Below are positions 37,681 through 46,709 of a stretch of 64,000 nt of DNA, piece after piece. Source of the DNA: Saccharothrix saharensis (GTDB lineage Bacteria; Actinomycetota; Actinomycetes; Mycobacteriales; Pseudonocardiaceae). Each line of letters begins with the position of its first letter. Within the stretch, counting starts at the first letter, position 1. The position numbers and the translations under genes are program-made. The stretch is taken from the NCBI RefSeq assembly GCF_006716745.1, contig NZ_VFPP01000001.1, positions 2,418,001 through 2,482,000 on the forward strand, given 5' to 3'. The notes beneath the pieces are model-generated. The model was not told the origin of the DNA. It ran no database searches and saw only the letters and a program-made list of their open reading frames with translations.

Positions 37681-40074
37681 GTGGGCGAACCGGAGTCGGG
37701 ATTGCTGGTCGGCAAGGTGGACGTGGCGCGCAAGGTTCGGCTGCTGACCGGCGCCACGGTCTGGCGGACGCACGACGAGCCGGACATCGGGCTGCGGTCG
37801 ATCGTGGTGTCCGACGGGCCGATCGGGGTGCGCGGCCAGGGCTGGGACGAGCGCAGCACGTCGCTGGCCCTGCCCTCCCCCACCGCGCTGGCCGCCACCT
37901 GGGACGTCGACCTGGTGCGCCGGCTGGGCGTGCTGCTGGCGGCCGAGGCGCGGCGCAAGGGCGTGGACGTGCTGCTCGCACCCACGCTCAACCTGCACCG
38001 GTCGCCGTTCGCCGGGCGGCACTTCGAGTGCTTCTCCGAAGACCCCCTGCTCACCGGGCGCATCGGCGCGGCCTACATCACCGGCGTGCAGAGCGGGGGT
38101 GTCGCGGCCACCGCGAAGCACTACGTGGCCAACGACTCCGAGACCGAGCGCATGACCCTGGACGTCGACGTGGACGACCGCACGCTCCACGAGGTCTACC
38201 TGGCCCCATTCGAGGCGGCCGTCCGCGCCGGGGTGTGGGTGGTGATGTCGGCCTACAACGGCGTGAACGGCACCACCATGTCGGAGAGCCCGCTGCTGGC
38301 GGAACCGCTGAAGGGCTCCTGGGGCTTCGACGGCCTGGTGGTCTCCGACTGGGGCGCGATCCGGTCCACCGCGGCGTCCGCGAACGCCGCCCAGGACCTG
38401 GCCATGCCCGGCCCGGAGAGCCCGTGGAACGACCTGGTCGCCGCGGTCGGCAGCGGCGAGGTGCCGGAGAGCGCGCTGGACCTGAAGGTCGAGCGGCTGC
38501 TCCGGTTGGCCGCCAGGGTCGGCGCGCTCGACGGCTCGACCCCGGAGCCCGAGCCGAAGGAGGTCGAAGGCGCCGCGCCGCACGAGCTGCTGCGCGAAGC
38601 CGTCGCGGCGAGCACCGTGCTGCTGCGCAACGACGGCACCCTTCCGCTGTCCCCCGGCGTGAAGGTCGCCGTCCTCGGCCCCAACGCCGCCACCGCCCGC
38701 ATCCAGGGCGGCGGCAGCGCGGGCGTCTACCCCGAGTCGGTGGTGTCCTTCGTGGACGGCCTGGCGGAGGTCGCCGAGGTCGTGCACGCGCCCGGCGTCC
38801 GGCTCGCGGACCGACCCGCGCCCCTGACCACCGCCAACGCCCGCCACCCGCACCACGGCGAGCCCGGCGTGCTGGTCCGCGTGCTCGACGCCGACGGCGC
38901 GGAGCTGACCGCCGAGCACCGGTTCCTCGGCCGCGTCCTGGAGGTTCCGCTGGTCGACGGCGCGCGCACCATCGAGGTGCACGGCAGGCTGACCGCGGAC
39001 GTCACCGGCGACTGGACGCTCTCCGTGGCGGGCTTCGGCCGCCTCACGCTCGACGTGGACGGCGAGCGGCTGGTGGACGAGGACGTGCCGCTGGACACCG
39101 ACGACCCGGCCGTCATCCACCTCACCCCGCCGTACCGGCAGGCGTCCGCGCACCTGGCAGCGGGCACGACGGTGGACCTCGTCGCACGCCGCGAGCTGCG
39201 CGAGCACACCGGCACGGCGACCGTCCTGGCCGCCGACCCGCCCCGTCTGAGCGACGCCGACGAGCTGGCCCGCGCCGTCGGGATGGCCCGCGTCAGCGAC
39301 GTCGCGGTGGTCGTGGTCGGCACCACGGACGAGATCGAGAGCGAGGGCTTCGACCGCACGTCACTGGCTCTGCCCGGGCGCCAGGACGAGCTGGTGCGGG
39401 CGGTCCGCGCGGTGAACGAGCGGACCGTGGTCGTGGTCAACTCGGGCGGACCGGTCGAGCTGCCGTGGCGCGACGAGGTGGCGGCGGTGCTGCTGACGTG
39501 GTTCCCGGGCCAGGAAGCCGGGCACGGGCTGGCCGACGTGCTGTTCGGCGCCCGCGAGCCGGGCGGCAGGCTCCCCACGACGTGGGCCGCGCGCGGTGAC
39601 GACGTGCCCGTGTCGAACGTCGTGCCCGACCGCGGCGTGCTGCGGTACGACGAGGGCCTGCACGTCGGCTACCGCGCGTGGCACCGGTCCGACGCGCGCC
39701 CGGCCTACTGGTTCGGCCACGGCCTCGGTTACACGACCTGGGCGTACGAGCAGGTCACGGCCACCGGGTCGGGCGTGCGGGTGCGCGTGCGCAACACCGG
39801 CGACCGGGCCGGGCGCGAGGTCGTGCAGGTGTACGTGACGCGGCCGGACAGCGCCGTCGAACGGCCCGCGCGCTGGCTGGGCGGCTGGGCCGTCGCGTCC
39901 GCCGGGCCGGGTGACGCGGTCGAGGTCGACGTGGAGGTGCCGGCGCGGGCCTACCAGCACTGGACGGCGGACGGGTGGGCCACCGAGCCCGGGGTGTTCA
40001 CCCTCCTGGTCGGGCGGTCGGCGGGCGACACTCCCCTCACCCTCGGAGAGCGCTCTCCACACGTGGCAGAATGA
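37681..40074 (+). CDS. GH3 beta-glucosidase with PA14 insert
   Basis: Family 3 glycosidase (797 aa), predicted cytoplasmic because no signal peptide is present. The N-terminal barrel has VSDGPIGVRGQGWDE, the Lys146-His147 substrate pair (ATAKHYVAND) and nucleophile Asp223 (LVVSDWGA). The second domain begins LLRNDGTLPLSPGVKVAVLG. A PA14-type insert lies around 395-500 (TGDWTLSVAGFGRLTLDVDG), and a fibronectin-III-like end (VRVRVRNTGDRAGREVVQVY) closes the protein. GTG 37681 follows AAGGGG. Together with GH1 it would degrade imported beta-linked oligosaccharides. Confidence 0.93.
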   Translation: MGEPESGLLVGKVDVARKVRLLTGATVWRTHDEPDIGLRSIVVSDGPIGVRGQGWDERSTSLALPSPTALAATWDVDLVRRLGVLLAAEARRKGVDVLLAPTLNLHRSPFAGRHFECFSEDPLLTGRIGAAYITGVQSGGVAATAKHYVANDSETERMTLDVDVDDRTLHEVYLAPFEAAVRAGVWVVMSAYNGVNGTTMSESPLLAEPLKGSWGFDGLVVSDWGAIRSTAASANAAQDLAMPGPESPWNDLVAAVGSGEVPESALDLKVERLLRLAARVGALDGSTPEPEPKEVEGAAPHELLREAVAASTVLLRNDGTLPLSPGVKVAVLGPNAATARIQGGGSAGVYPESVVSFVDGLAEVAEVVHAPGVRLADRPAPLTTANARHPHHGEPGVLVRVLDADGAELTAEHRFLGRVLEVPLVDGARTIEVHGRLTADVTGDWTLSVAGFGRLTLDVDGERLVDEDVPLDTDDPAVIHLTPPYRQASAHLAAGTTVDLVARRELREHTGTATVLAADPPRLSDADELARAVGMARVSDVAVVVVGTTDEIESEGFDRTSLALPGRQDELVRAVRAVNERTVVVVNSGGPVELPWRDEVAAVLLTWFPGQEAGHGLADVLFGAREPGGRLPTTWAARGDDVPVSNVVPDRGVLRYDEGLHVGYRAWHRSDARPAYWFGHGLGYTTWAYEQVTATGSGVRVRVRNTGDRAGREVVQVYVTRPDSAVERPARWLGGWAVASAGPGDAVEVDVEVPARAYQHWTADGWATEPGVFTLLVGRSAGDTPLTLGERSPHVAE
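40045..40058. promoter_or_regulatory. LacI-type operator upstream of lacI-family gene
   Basis: Perfect palindrome GGAGAGCGCTCTCC located inside the last codons of the GH3 gene and 20 bp before the LacI-family ATG. It implies autoregulation of the repressor from its own promoter. Confidence 0.85.
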
Positions 40075-40078
40075 CCGC

Positions 40079-41122
40079 ATGAGCAGACCGCCGACGGCCC
40101 CGCCGACGTTGGAAGACGTGGCGCGGGTCGCCGGCGTGTCCCGCGCGACGGTCTCCCGGGTCATCAACGGCACCCGCAACGTCGACCGCCGCATCCAGGA
40201 GGTCGTGCGCGCGGCCATCGACCAGACCGGGTACGCGCCCAACCGGGCGGCGCGGTCGCTGGTGACCAAGCGGGCCGGGACGATCGCGCTGGTCGTCTCG
40301 GGCGCGGGCGACCCCGGCGCCGAGGACGCGTTCGCGACCCGCGTGTTCTCCGACCCGTTCTTCGGTCGCGTGGCCAGCGGTGTGCTCGGTTCCCTGCGCA
40401 CGCGCGGCGTGCACCCGGTGCTGATGGTCGCCGACACCGAGGCCGCCCGCGAGGACGTGCTGTCGTTCCTGCGGCAGGGCAGTGCGGACGGCGCGCTGCT
40501 CGTCTCCACCCACGCCGAGGACCCGCTGCCCGCCCGGCTGGTGCAGGCGGAGCTGCCCGCGGTGCTGTTCGCCCGGCCCGCCCGCCCGGTGCCGATCAGC
40601 TACGTCGACCTCGACCACCAGGCGGGCGCGAAGCTCGCCGCCGACCACCTGGTGCGCCGCGGCTGCACGCGGGTCGCCACGATCAGCGGGCCGCTGGACG
40701 TGCCCGCGTCCCAAGACCGGTTGACCGGGTTCCGCGACGCCATGGCGCGGCACGGTTTCCCGTACGTCCCGATCGCCGAGGGCGGCTTCACCTCCGGCAG
40801 CGGCGAGGCCGCGATGGAACGGCTGCTGGCCGAGCACCCGACGCTCGACGGGGTGTTCGCGGCGAACGACCTGATGGCCCAGGGCGCGTTGCTGGTGCTG
40901 CAGAAGCACGGCCGGCGCGTGCCGGACGAGGTGGCGGTGGTGGGCTTCGACGACAGCAGCCCCGCGCTGTCGTGCCGACCGCGGTTGACCACGGTCCGGC
41001 AGCCGGTGGAGGACATGGCGGCCGGGATGTCCCGGCTGCTGCTGGACCACGTCGAGGAACCGGGACTGCGCCCGAAGTCCGTCATCTTCGAGCCCTCCCT
41101 GGTGGTGCGCGAGTCCGCGTGA
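40079..41122 (+). CDS. LacI-family transcriptional regulator of the glycan locus
   Basis: Repressor of 347 residues. The LacI helix-turn-helix is at residues 10-31 (TLEDVARVAGVSRATVSRVI), followed by the hinge-type YAPNRAARSLVTKR and a periplasmic-binding-protein-like sensor domain (GTIALVVS..., FSDPFFGRVASGVLGSLRTR, GVFAANDLMAQGALLVLQ, VAVVGFDDS). It is the only LacI protein in the window and lies amid five copies of a GAGAGCGCTCTC palindrome, so it is the obvious candidate to bind them. The operators share the GAGCGCTC core with cellulose-utilisation CebR sites. ATG 40079. Confidence 0.94.
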   Translation: MSRPPTAPPTLEDVARVAGVSRATVSRVINGTRNVDRRIQEVVRAAIDQTGYAPNRAARSLVTKRAGTIALVVSGAGDPGAEDAFATRVFSDPFFGRVASGVLGSLRTRGVHPVLMVADTEAAREDVLSFLRQGSADGALLVSTHAEDPLPARLVQAELPAVLFARPARPVPISYVDLDHQAGAKLAADHLVRRGCTRVATISGPLDVPASQDRLTGFRDAMARHGFPYVPIAEGGFTSGSGEAAMERLLAEHPTLDGVFAANDLMAQGALLVLQKHGRRVPDEVAVVGFDDSSPALSCRPRLTTVRQPVEDMAAGMSRLLLDHVEEPGLRPKSVIFEPSLVVRESA

Positions 41123-41129
41123 ACCGTCG

Positions 41130-41159
41130 TTGACGGGGTCGTGACATCCGCGTTACGCT
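41130..41159 (+). promoter_or_regulatory. Promoter of the CBM32-beta-helix gene
   Basis: TTGACG (41130-41135), 18-bp spacer, TACGCT (41154-41159). The operator starts 3 bp later. Same layout as the GH3 promoter. Confidence 0.7.
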
Positions 41160-41161
41160 CC

Positions 41162-41177
41162 GAGAGAGCGCTCTCTC
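41162..41177. promoter_or_regulatory. LacI-type operator upstream of CBM32-beta-helix gene
   Basis: Perfect 16-bp palindrome GAGAGAGCGCTCTCTC directly at the predicted transcription start. Confidence 0.88.
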
Positions 41178-41245
41178 AGCGCCTCCGGTGCCACGGAGGC
41201 ACAGCTCCGGGCCTTCTCGCGCCCCTTACCTCGTCAGGTAGGACA

Positions 41246-43450
41246 ATGAGCTCTCCCCGTTCCCTGTCACGGGTCCTGACCGCCGCGCTGGCACTCGGCC
41301 TGGCCGCGGTGCTCAGCCCCGTGATCACCCAGTCCGCGCAGGCCGCCGAGTGCGGCACGACCAACGCCGCGCTGAACCGGCCGGCCACCGCCTCGTCCGT
41401 CGAGAACGGCGGCACCCCTGCCGCCGCCGCCGTCGACGGCAACACCGGCACCCGCTGGTCCAGCGCCTTCGCCGACCCGCAGTGGCTCCAGGTGGACCTC
41501 GGCTCCACGCAACAGGTCTGCCGCGTTGTGCTGACCTGGGAAGCCGCGTACGGTCGGGCGTTCCAGGTGCAGCTGTCCGACAACGCGTCCACTTGGAACA
41601 CCGTCTACTCGACCACCACCGGCACCGGCGGCGCGCAGACCCTGACCGTCACGGGCTCCGGCCGCTACCTGCGGGTGCACGGCACGGCGCGCGCCACCGG
41701 CTACGGCTACTCACTGTGGGAGCTGGCAGTCAACACCGAGACCACCGGCGGCGTGGTGATCCCGCCGACCGACCCGCGCAACCCGGACTTCGGCCCCAAC
41801 GTGCTCGTGTACGGCCCCGGCTACGACCGGGCCGCGATGCAGGCGCGGCTGGACCAGATCTCCGCCCAGATGAAGACCAACCAGTTCGGCTCCGAGCGGT
41901 ACGCCGTGCTCTACAAGCCGGGCGTCTACGACGCGGACGTCAACCTCCGCTTCTACACCCAGGTCGCCGGCCTCGGCCTGCGGCCCGACGACGTGCGGCT
42001 CAACGGCCACGTGCGCGTCGAGGCGGACTGGTTGCAGCAGGGCGACAACCCGAACAACCTCGGCAACGCCACGCAGAACTTCTGGCGGCAGGCCGAGAAC
42101 ATGTTCGTCAACCTGCCCGCGGGCCAGATCGAGCGGTGGGCCGTGTCGCAGGCCGCGTCGTACCGGCGCATGCACCTGTCCGGCCAGGTCCAGCTGTGGA
42201 ACGGCGGCGACGGCTGGGCGTCCGGCGGCCTGATCGTGGACAGCAAGATCGACGGCGTCACCGTGTCCGGCTCGCAGCAGCAGTTCCTGACCCGCAACAG
42301 CAACCTCGCGGGCGGTTGGAACGGCTCGGTGTGGAACATGGTGTTCGTCGGCTCGCCCGGCTCGCCCGCGCAGCACTTCCCGAACCCGTCGCACACCACC
42401 GTCGACACCACGCCGGTCGTGCGCGAGAAGCCGTTCCTGTACTTCGAGAACGGCGAGTACAAGGTGTTCGTCCCGGCGCTGCGGCACAACTCGCGCGGCA
42501 CGAGCTGGGAGGCGGGCGCGCCCGCCGGCCAGTCGATCTCGCTGGCCGACTTCTTCATCGTCAAGCCCGGCACGCCGGTGGCGACGACCAACGCGGCGCT
42601 GGCGCAGGGCAAGCACCTCCTGCTGACGCCGGGTGTGCACCGCCTCACCGACACGATCAACGTGACGCGGCCGAACACCGTGGTGCTCGGCCTGGGCCTG
42701 GCGACGCTGTCCCCCGACACGGGCAGGGCCGCGATGGCGGTGTCCGATGTGGACGGCGTGAAGCTGGCCGGGTTCCTGATCGACGCCGGTGTGCAGAACT
42801 CGCCCGTGCTGCTCCAGCTCGGCCCGGCGAACTCGTCGGCCTCGCACGCGACCAACCCGACCTCGATGCACGACGTGTACCTGCGCGTCGGCGGTCCCCA
42901 GGCTGGCAAGGCCACGGTGTCGCTGGAGATCAACAGTGACAACGTGATCGTGGACCACACGTGGGTGTGGCGCGCCGACCACGGCACCGGCCCGACCGGC
43001 TGGACCGCCAACACCGGCCGCAACGGCGTCATCGTCAACGGCGACAACGTGACCGCGTACGGGTTGTTCGTCGAGCACTACCAGCAGTACAACACCATCT
43101 GGAACGGCAACGGCGGCCGCACGTACTTCTACCAGAACGAGCTGCCGTACGACCCGCCGAACCAGGCCGCGTGGATGAACGGCTCCCAGCCGGGCTGGGC
43201 CGGGTACAAGGTGGCCGACCACGTCACCACGCACGAGGCCTGGGGCCTGGGCGTGTACTCGTTCAACCAGGCCGACCCGAGCATCCACACGGCCAACGGC
43301 TTCGAGGTGCCCAACCGCTCGGGCGTGCGCCTGCACGACCTGGTGACGGTGTCGCTCGGCGGTGTCGGGACGATCGACAACGTCGTGAACGGCGTCGGAG
43401 GCGCGGCGAACATGGCCACGCAGCAGCGTTACGTCGTCAACTACCCGTGA
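41246..43450 (+). CDS. Secreted discoidin/CBM32 plus beta-helix protein
   Basis: Exported protein of 734 residues. A signal peptide ends near SAQAAE. An F5/8-type C module (about 38-165) is very like those of the glycosidase at 26.6-28.7 kb (PATASSVENGGTPAAAAVDG, DPQWLQVDLG, YGYSLWELAV). The remaining ~560 residues look like a right-handed parallel beta-helix (ERYAVLYKPGVYDADVNLRF, ILVDSKIDG-type turns such as GGLIVDSKIDGVTVSGSQQQ, VVLGLGLATLSPDTG, DNVIVDHTWVWRADHG). Proteins of this type are often labelled only 'coagulation factor 5/8 domain' or, doubtfully, 'adenylyl cyclase'. A polysaccharide-active role is inferred from fold and operator. ATG 41246. Confidence 0.82.
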   Translation: MSSPRSLSRVLTAALALGLAAVLSPVITQSAQAAECGTTNAALNRPATASSVENGGTPAAAAVDGNTGTRWSSAFADPQWLQVDLGSTQQVCRVVLTWEAAYGRAFQVQLSDNASTWNTVYSTTTGTGGAQTLTVTGSGRYLRVHGTARATGYGYSLWELAVNTETTGGVVIPPTDPRNPDFGPNVLVYGPGYDRAAMQARLDQISAQMKTNQFGSERYAVLYKPGVYDADVNLRFYTQVAGLGLRPDDVRLNGHVRVEADWLQQGDNPNNLGNATQNFWRQAENMFVNLPAGQIERWAVSQAASYRRMHLSGQVQLWNGGDGWASGGLIVDSKIDGVTVSGSQQQFLTRNSNLAGGWNGSVWNMVFVGSPGSPAQHFPNPSHTTVDTTPVVREKPFLYFENGEYKVFVPALRHNSRGTSWEAGAPAGQSISLADFFIVKPGTPVATTNAALAQGKHLLLTPGVHRLTDTINVTRPNTVVLGLGLATLSPDTGRAAMAVSDVDGVKLAGFLIDAGVQNSPVLLQLGPANSSASHATNPTSMHDVYLRVGGPQAGKATVSLEINSDNVIVDHTWVWRADHGTGPTGWTANTGRNGVIVNGDNVTAYGLFVEHYQQYNTIWNGNGGRTYFYQNELPYDPPNQAAWMNGSQPGWAGYKVADHVTTHEAWGLGVYSFNQADPSIHTANGFEVPNRSGVRLHDLVTVSLGGVGTIDNVVNGVGGAANMATQQRYVVNYP

Positions 43451-43464
43451 CGCGGTGAGCGGTC

Positions 43465-43505
43465 GAACCGCCCCGCCGAGGCTCGCGTCCTCGGCGGGGC
43501 GGTTC
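43465..43505 (+). terminator. Strong terminator hairpin
   Basis: Perfect 17-bp stem (43465-43481 with 43489-43505, beginning GAACCGCCCCG) with a 7-nt loop. It lies between the beta-helix gene and the convergent isomerase-like gene and probably serves both. Confidence 0.88.
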
Positions 43506-43509
43506 GCGC

Positions 43510-44364
43510 TCACCCGGACAGCGGCACGGCGTTCGTCGGCAGGCGGACGGTGCGCAGGAAGGCCGGCAGCAGCCACGGGCGGCGGCCGGTGACGCGCAGT
43601 CCGCCGGTCAGGGCGGCGCGGACCCGGCTGACCCGGCCGAACAGCACGAGGTTGAGCGTGGCCGGGTCGAAGGTGAGGCGCGCGTCCACCGGGTCGCCCG
43701 GCTCGCCGACCGAGACCCGACCGCGGTGCAGGACGATCGTGACCGGGGTCGTGTGGCGGGAGCGGAAGGCCACGGCGATGCGGCGGTCGCTGGGCGGGGG
43801 GCCGTCGAGGACGCCGCCCACGTCGTTGCGCACCATGCCGACGATGAACAGGTCGAAGAACAGCGCGGCTTCCCGCGGCGGTACGGACCAGGGCGCGCCG
43901 ATGCCGCGGGCGATGTCCCAGCCGTGGATCAGCAGCTCGTTGACCAGGTGCGCGAGCACGCCGGCCACCGGCACCCGGGACGCGCCCAGCCACGGCACCG
44001 TCCGCTCGGGGTCGGTCCCGCCGGTGGCGTCGAGGATCGACGCCACCCGTGACCGCAGCACGGCGGCCAGCGTGGCGGGGTCGCGTTCGGTGAAGCGGCG
44101 CAGCGCCAGGTCGTTCAGCTCGGCGACGGTCTCCACGGTGACGGTGGGGATGCGCGCGGCCAACGCCGGGTCGGCCACCTCGCCACCGCCGGGTGCCAGC
44201 AGCGTGGTGTAGATCGAGGCGATGGCGACGACGTGCGCCGCCGTGTCGGCCACCGTCCAGTCCGGGGTCGCGAGCGCGCTCGGATCGGAGGTGGCGACGA
44301 GGTCGGCGAACCGCCCGGTCACGTCGGACAGCACGTCCCGCACGACAGGCCACTGCTCGGACAC
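43510..44364 (-). CDS. Mycothiol-dependent maleylpyruvate-isomerase-like protein
   Basis: A 284-residue protein of the DinB-related MDMPI family. The N-terminal helical domain has DWTVADTAAHVVAIASIYTT (metal-site His) and VLAHLVNELLIHGWDIARGI (second and third His), and the C-terminal domain is SCP2-like (VTIVLHRGRVSVGEPGDPVD, DARLTFDPATLNLVLFGR). These enzymes use mycothiol, the actinobacterial thiol. Two adjacent GTG codons (44367, 44364) are possible starts; 44364 has better spacing to GGGGG. The real substrate is unknown. Confidence 0.83.
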   Translation of the reverse strand: MSEQWPVVRDVLSDVTGRFADLVATSDPSALATPDWTVADTAAHVVAIASIYTTLLAPGGGEVADPALAARIPTVTVETVAELNDLALRRFTERDPATLAAVLRSRVASILDATGGTDPERTVPWLGASRVPVAGVLAHLVNELLIHGWDIARGIGAPWSVPPREAALFFDLFIVGMVRNDVGGVLDGPPPSDRRIAVAFRSRHTTPVTIVLHRGRVSVGEPGDPVDARLTFDPATLNLVLFGRVSRVRAALTGGLRVTGRRPWLLPAFLRTVRLPTNAVPLSG

Positions 44365-44417
44365 CACGACACCCCCAGTCGACGACCGGGACGATAACAG
44401 TGTTTCGACGACGTCGG

Positions 44418-45311
44418 CTACCGATCGCGCGACACGGCGACCTCCACGAACTCCCGCACCACCGGGTTCGACACCCCCGGCACCCACGCGACCGCGATCC
44501 GCAGCGGCTCGATGTCGGTGACCGGCCGCCACGCCAGGTCGGGGTGCGCGTAGTACTCGGCCATCGACTCCGGCCCGAAGCACACCGCCGCACCGCTCGC
44601 GACGTGCTCCAGCATCTCGTCCACGTTGTCGTTCTCCGGTCCCCACACGGGTTCGCGGCCGTCCGGGCGCGGGTTGACCGCCCACCAGTCGACCCACGCC
44701 TTCGGCGCCTTGCGCGTCCACATCAACGGCTCGTCGCGCACGTCCGCGATGGTCACCGACTCCCGTGCCGTCAACGGGTGGTCGCGGGCCACGGCCACGT
44801 ACCGCGCCTCGGTCGCCACCACCTCGGCGCGCAGCCCGTCCGTGTCCGCCGGCAGCCACACGAACGCCACGTCGACCAGCCCCTGCCGCACCGCGTCCGG
44901 TTCCCCGCCCCAGTCGCACCGCTTGGGCTCGACCGTGACGTCCGGCCGTCGCGCCGCGAACGCCGCCCGCGACCGCCGCGCCACGCTCCCCCCGCCCGAC
45001 GCGACGAACCCGACCCGCACCACGTTCGCCTCGGCCGCCGCCGCCGACCGCGCCACCCGCACCGCGTCCCGCCAGCCGTCCACGGCCCGTCGCGCCAGCG
45101 GCAGCAACTCCGCACCCGCCGCGGTCAACCGGATCTCCCGCCCGGTCCGCACGAACAACTCCACCCCCAGGTCCGCCTCGAGCTGCCGGACCTGCCTGCT
45201 CAGCGCGGGCTGCGACAGGTAGAGAGCACGCGCCGCCGCGGTGAAGCTCAACCGGTCGGCCACCGCGACGAAGTACCGCAGCACCCTGGTGTCCACGTCG
45301 AGAGGACTCAC
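44418..45311 (-). CDS. LysR-family transcriptional regulator
   Basis: Regulator of 297 residues with an N-terminal winged HTH (FTAAARALYLSQPALSRQVR, about 22-41, then QLEADLGVELFVRTGREIRL) and a substrate-binding domain typical of LysR proteins (VVRVGFVASGGGSVARR, VDVAFVWLPADTDG, GAAVCFGPESMAEYY). GTG 45311 overlaps the stop of the DUF418 gene (GTGA). A TACGCT hexamer 6 nt upstream could also drive a leaderless transcript. Target genes are not evident. Confidence 0.92.
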   Translation of the reverse strand: MSPLDVDTRVLRYFVAVADRLSFTAAARALYLSQPALSRQVRQLEADLGVELFVRTGREIRLTAAGAELLPLARRAVDGWRDAVRVARSAAAAEANVVRVGFVASGGGSVARRSRAAFAARRPDVTVEPKRCDWGGEPDAVRQGLVDVAFVWLPADTDGLRAEVVATEARYVAVARDHPLTARESVTIADVRDEPLMWTRKAPKAWVDWWAVNPRPDGREPVWGPENDNVDEMLEHVASGAAVCFGPESMAEYYAHPDLAWRPVTDIEPLRIAVAWVPGVSNPVVREFVEVAVSRDR

Positions 45312-46450
45312 GGCGACAGCGTATTGGGCTCCGCTCGTCGTTGGGGTGCTCGGTAAGCCCAGTCCCACACCGCTTCCACCGGGCCGCGGGTGAACCGGCT
45401 CATCCACCACGACGCGCCCGCCACGAGCAGGACCGCGATCAGCAGCCACACGCCCGCGGTGAACCAGGGGCCCAGGTGGCCCCACCGGCGGGCCAGGTCC
45501 AGTCCCCACTGGTAGCACAGCACGGACGCGAGCACGTTCTGGCCGATGTAGCAGCTCAGCGCCGACCGGCCCACGGCGGTCACGCCGCGGCGCAGCGGGC
45601 CCGCCTCCGCACGCATCCCGTTGACCAGCGCGGTGATCGCGCCGAGCAGGCCGAGGGCGACCAGCGGCGCGCACAGGTACCGGTCGACGGCGAACCAGTC
45701 CCGGCCGGCGAGCGTGGTGGCGACGTTGAGCGGCACGCCGACGCACAGTCCCCAGATCACCAGCCGCCGCTGGATCCGGCGCCCCCGCGGGGAGTCCTCC
45801 AACGCGCCCGCCCGGAACAGCCACGCGCCGGCCAGGAACAGCAGGGTGCTCAACGGCAGCACCAGGAACCCCTCGGCGCGGAACAGCGCGAAGTGCTCGA
45901 CGCGCGCCTGCACGCCACCCCACCAGCCGTCCCCGGCGAGCACGAACCCCGGCTCGCCGACGGTCGTGCTCCCGCTCAGCATCCCGACCGTGATCAGGCC
46001 GACCAGCGCCAGGTTCACCGCGCCCGCCGCGACCATCCAGCCGACCTGGACCCGACGGCCGCACCCCACCAGGTAGGCGACCAGCACGGACACCACCGCG
46101 TAGAACATCAGCACGTCGAACTCGAAGACCAGCACGTAGTGCGCCAGGCCCTCGAACAGCAGCAGCGCCGAGCGCCACAGGTACCACCCGGGCCACCGCC
46201 GCCCCCGCCGCTCGGCCGAGCGGTGCTGGATCGCCAGCCCGATGCCGAACATGATCGACAGCAGGCCCAGGAACTTCCCGTTGGCGACCATCTGCAGCAG
46301 CGCGGTCACCGGGTCGTCCGCACCGCCCCCGAAGCCGGCCAGGAACCCCATCACCCCCTGCGGGTTCGTGAAGACCCACACGTTCGTCCCGAACGTGCCC
46401 AGGATCGCCACCCCTCGCAGCACGTCCAGCGCCGCGATTCGTCCACCCAT
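45308..46450 (-). CDS. DUF418 membrane protein
   Basis: Multi-pass membrane protein of 380 residues. It opens with the typical IAALDVLRGVAILGTFGTNV and has the C-terminal DUF418 block (LRRGVTAVGRSALSCYIGQN, LASVLCYQWGLDL, WLLIAVLLVAGASWWMSRFT, RGPVEAVWDWAYR). About ten helices are seen. Related to acyltransferase-3-like and heparan-glucosaminide acetyltransferase-like membrane families; activity unknown. ATG 46450 has GGGAGG upstream. Coupled to the LysR gene downstream. Confidence 0.9.
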   Translation of the reverse strand: MGGRIAALDVLRGVAILGTFGTNVWVFTNPQGVMGFLAGFGGGADDPVTALLQMVANGKFLGLLSIMFGIGLAIQHRSAERRGRRWPGWYLWRSALLLFEGLAHYVLVFEFDVLMFYAVVSVLVAYLVGCGRRVQVGWMVAAGAVNLALVGLITVGMLSGSTTVGEPGFVLAGDGWWGGVQARVEHFALFRAEGFLVLPLSTLLFLAGAWLFRAGALEDSPRGRRIQRRLVIWGLCVGVPLNVATTLAGRDWFAVDRYLCAPLVALGLLGAITALVNGMRAEAGPLRRGVTAVGRSALSCYIGQNVLASVLCYQWGLDLARRWGHLGPWFTAGVWLLIAVLLVAGASWWMSRFTRGPVEAVWDWAYRAPQRRAEPNTLSP

Positions 46451-46602
46451 GCGTCCTCCCCTGACTGCTCGCACCACCGAACGTAGGACGAGAGGAGGTC
46501 CGCGATCGTCGGCGGAAGGTGCCCGGTCGTGTCCCACCTTCGGACGATGGCGGCGGCCGAACGGATGACAGCGCGGGCGCACAAGGTGACGTGGGCAGGT
46601 CA

Positions 46603-46625
46603 CAAATCCATACCGTGCGGATTTG
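46603..46625. promoter_or_regulatory. Inverted repeat in the urtA upstream region
   Basis: CAAATCC (46603-46609) and GGATTTG (46619-46625) form a perfect 7-bp inverted repeat with a 9-bp spacer, 85 bp before the urtA start in a 259-bp intergenic region. A plausible operator; nitrogen regulator GlnR is an obvious candidate for urt genes, but a clear GlnR box cannot be claimed. Confidence 0.45.
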
Positions 46626-46709
46626 GCCACACGAACGTAACCGCGCGCGCTCGGCACGCAACACGCGGTTCATAGCTTCTCGGTTCCACCTGCTCGAAAG
46701 GAGCTGCCG

